Shown here: positions 62,452-64,000 of the stretch, in pieces
How positions within the stretch are numbered: position 1 is the stretch's first letter
Layout of the letters: each line of letters opens with the position of its first letter
NCBI RefSeq assembly: GCF_021596945.1
Contig: NZ_CP063779.1
Location: 2,950,001-3,014,000 of the forward strand
From: Mongoliitalea daihaiensis
GTDB taxonomy: Bacteria; Bacteroidota; Bacteroidia; Cytophagales; Cyclobacteriaceae
Direction of reading: 5' to 3'
Length of the DNA: 64,000 nt
Notes under the pieces: model-generated
What the model saw: only the letters and a program-made list of their open reading frames with translations
Told to the model about the DNA's origin: nothing
The model's database searches: none
Translations under genes and position numbers: made by a program

Positions 62452-64000
62452 ATGATACATAGAAAAAAATACCTGTTAGGCTTACTTTTCTTTTGTACTG
62501 TCCTTAGCATTCAAGCACAGCAAAAAAGAGCCCTGACTCACGCTGATTATGACGGTTGGGAATCCGTTTCTTCAGATAAAATCTCAGCCAATGGACAGTG
62601 GGTTGGTTTTGAAGTCAATCCACAAGATGGAGACGGAAGACTTGAAATTGTTAACCATAGTAATGCACAAAAAAGATTTGTCATTCCTCGAGCGAATAGA
62701 ATGTCATTTTCACATGACAATAATTTTGCTGTAGGTAGAATTGTAGCTGCAAAGGATACGATCAAAATGCTGAAACTTAAAAAGACAAAAGCAGATGACA
62801 TGCCGAAAGACAGCCTTTTTATCATCAACCTTGCATCGGGTAACGTGGAGAAGATGGCTAGGGTGAAATCATTCGCCACACCCGATAAAGAGGGGAATTG
62901 GTTGGCAGTGCATTTTGAAAAAGAGCTGCCCAAAAAACCAGCAAAAAAAGAAGAAGGGGATACTACCAAGGTAGCATCACCCGAAAAGCCTAAGAAAACC
63001 GATGGAACAACCTTACTCGTAAGATCTTTTGATGGAAAAGTTAGCTATGAAATTGACCGCGTAAAGTCTTATGGATTTTCTGAAAATGGCGGGTATTTGC
63101 ATTTCGTGAAGGCTACCGAGGATACGTTAAAAAATGCAGGCATATTTTTATTAGACCTAAAATCCGGTGTTACCCAAACCATCGATACAGGAAAGACAGA
63201 TTATATGTCTCCAAAAATATCTGATTCCAATAAGTTATTTGCCTACATAACGACTGAGGATTCGTTGAAAGCTAAAAAGCCATATTATGACCTTTATTTA
63301 TATGATGTCACGAAGGCGACCAATCAAAAAATAGCGGATAAAAATACAGTAGGAATTCTTGCAGGTGGAATGGTCAGCAAGTCGGGAAGAATTAATTTTT
63401 CAGCTGACGACAGTCAAGTTTATTTTGGTACCACTCCAGATTATAGGGACTTTGATTATGAATCTGATACCACCATTTTGGATGAGGAACGGGTGAAATT
63501 AGATATTTGGGGATGGCAAGATGCTGAAATTCAGCCCATGCAATTGAGAAATAAGGGTAGGGAAGAAAATAGAAGTTTCCTAGCTGCTTACAATATTAAA
63601 GACAAGAGAGTGATTCAAATCGGCGATGAGCAGATGTACAGCATCAACTACGATCCAAAATCAACACTTAAAATCGCTTTGGCTACAGATGATTCCCCTT
63701 ACAGAAGGGAATACAGCTGGAATATTCAAATCGGAAGAGATACGTACTTGGTGAATTTGGAAACAGGTTCCAAAACATTGATCAAAAAAGCATTGTCAGG
63801 AAATCCGCAGCTGTCACCTGCCGGAAAATATGTTTATTGGTATGATGCCAGCGATAGTGCTTGGGTTGCTTTTGACATTGCAAGCAAGACATTCAAAAAT
63901 TTAAGTAAAAACTTGGATGTGAATGTTTACAATGAACAACATGATTCACCATCTCTCCCAAGCAGCTATGGCGCTGCAGGTTGGTTGAAGGATGATAAAG
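62452..64000 (+). CDS. S9 family peptidase (prolyl oligopeptidase), N-terminal part
   Basis: An open frame of 516 codons running off the right edge. ATG at 62452 gives a signal peptide (MIHRKKYLLGLLFFCTVLSI, cut near AQAQ). The visible part is the N-terminal beta-propeller with repeated motifs such as FAVGRIVAAKD, YLHFVKATEDTLKNAGIFL and ANGQWVGFEVN; the closing GAAGWLKDDK is typical for S9 dipeptidyl-peptidase-like proteins. A lysine/proline-rich linker (KELPKKPAKKEEGDTTKV, about 162-182) interrupts the propeller. The catalytic alpha/beta-hydrolase domain lies beyond the window. Confidence 0.82.
   Translation, partial: MIHRKKYLLGLLFFCTVLSIQAQQKRALTHADYDGWESVSSDKISANGQWVGFEVNPQDGDGRLEIVNHSNAQKRFVIPRANRMSFSHDNNFAVGRIVAAKDTIKMLKLKKTKADDMPKDSLFIINLASGNVEKMARVKSFATPDKEGNWLAVHFEKELPKKPAKKEEGDTTKVASPEKPKKTDGTTLLVRSFDGKVSYEIDRVKSYGFSENGGYLHFVKATEDTLKNAGIFLLDLKSGVTQTIDTGKTDYMSPKISDSNKLFAYITTEDSLKAKKPYYDLYLYDVTKATNQKIADKNTVGILAGGMVSKSGRINFSADDSQVYFGTTPDYRDFDYESDTTILDEERVKLDIWGWQDAEIQPMQLRNKGREENRSFLAAYNIKDKRVIQIGDEQMYSINYDPKSTLKIALATDDSPYRREYSWNIQIGRDTYLVNLETGSKTLIKKALSGNPQLSPAGKYVYWYDASDSAWVAFDIASKTFKNLSKNLDVNVYNEQHDSPSLPSSYGAAGWLKDDK

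Noticed and set aside
62547-62969. 140-codon minus-strand open frame opposite the S9 peptidase
   Set aside because: It is the antisense shadow of a well-supported plus-strand coding frame with signal peptide and propeller motifs.

Overview
The window reads as a chromosomal segment of a member of the Bacteroidota, most likely Cytophagales near Cyclobacteriaceae or Algoriphagus. The evidence is a SusC/SusD pair, TonB-dependent receptors with carboxypeptidase-like N-domains, DUF5916 and DUF5683 proteins, GldC, and the gene order parA-parB-DUF5683-dapB-lepB. The placement below phylum level is an inference from gene content. Both ends cut genes: a ctlX-like amidinotransferase at the left and an S9 peptidase at the right.

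Positions 1-21.6 kb are mostly housekeeping: SulP transporter, purB, a DUF5916 outer-membrane protein, a PaaE-like reductase, PBP4-type carboxypeptidase, DUF423, YggS, a GH3-type acyl-acid-amido synthetase with a LysE exporter, then a long minus-strand run pyrG, yidC / UPF0173 hydrolase, parA, parB, DUF5683, dapB, lepB, closed by a clear terminator.

Positions 21.6-28.9 kb, between pyrG and valS, form an AT-rich accessory island. It holds a voltage-gated K+ channel gene with an in-frame TAG, a tiny membrane protein and an unknown membrane protein upstream of it, a broken phnA, an HTH/DUF2975 pair, a membrane protein with a PD-(D/E)XK-like domain, an Xre/RES toxin-antitoxin pair with a dyad operator candidate, and a HEPN/MNT pair in which both partners carry lesions. 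A roughly 196-bp nested palindromic element lies next to valS. The density of single-event lesions is the most unusual feature of the island.

Positions 31.6-45.1 kb look like a peptidoglycan-fragment utilisation locus. A nine-gene minus-strand cluster encodes SusC, SusD, a lipoprotein, a Tat-type metallophosphoesterase, an amidase, a GHL10-like lipoprotein, a GNAT, an AmpG-like permease and a NagZ-like GH3. It diverges from murQ and a DeoR-family regulator. Together these could bind and import muropeptides, strip the peptide, split GlcNAc from anhydro-MurNAc or MurNAc, and convert MurNAc-6P to GlcNAc-6P. No MurNAc kinase is visible.

Positions 45.1-64 kb contain HutG, a TonB receptor, gldC, an arsenosugar-cluster type AhpD-like protein, DUF819 and DUF2911 proteins, two large PAS proteins (one a hybrid histidine kinase, one ending after the phospho-acceptor helix), an NlpE-META lipoprotein, fhs and the start of an S9 peptidase. 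No rRNA, tRNA, CRISPR array or complete insertion sequence was seen.
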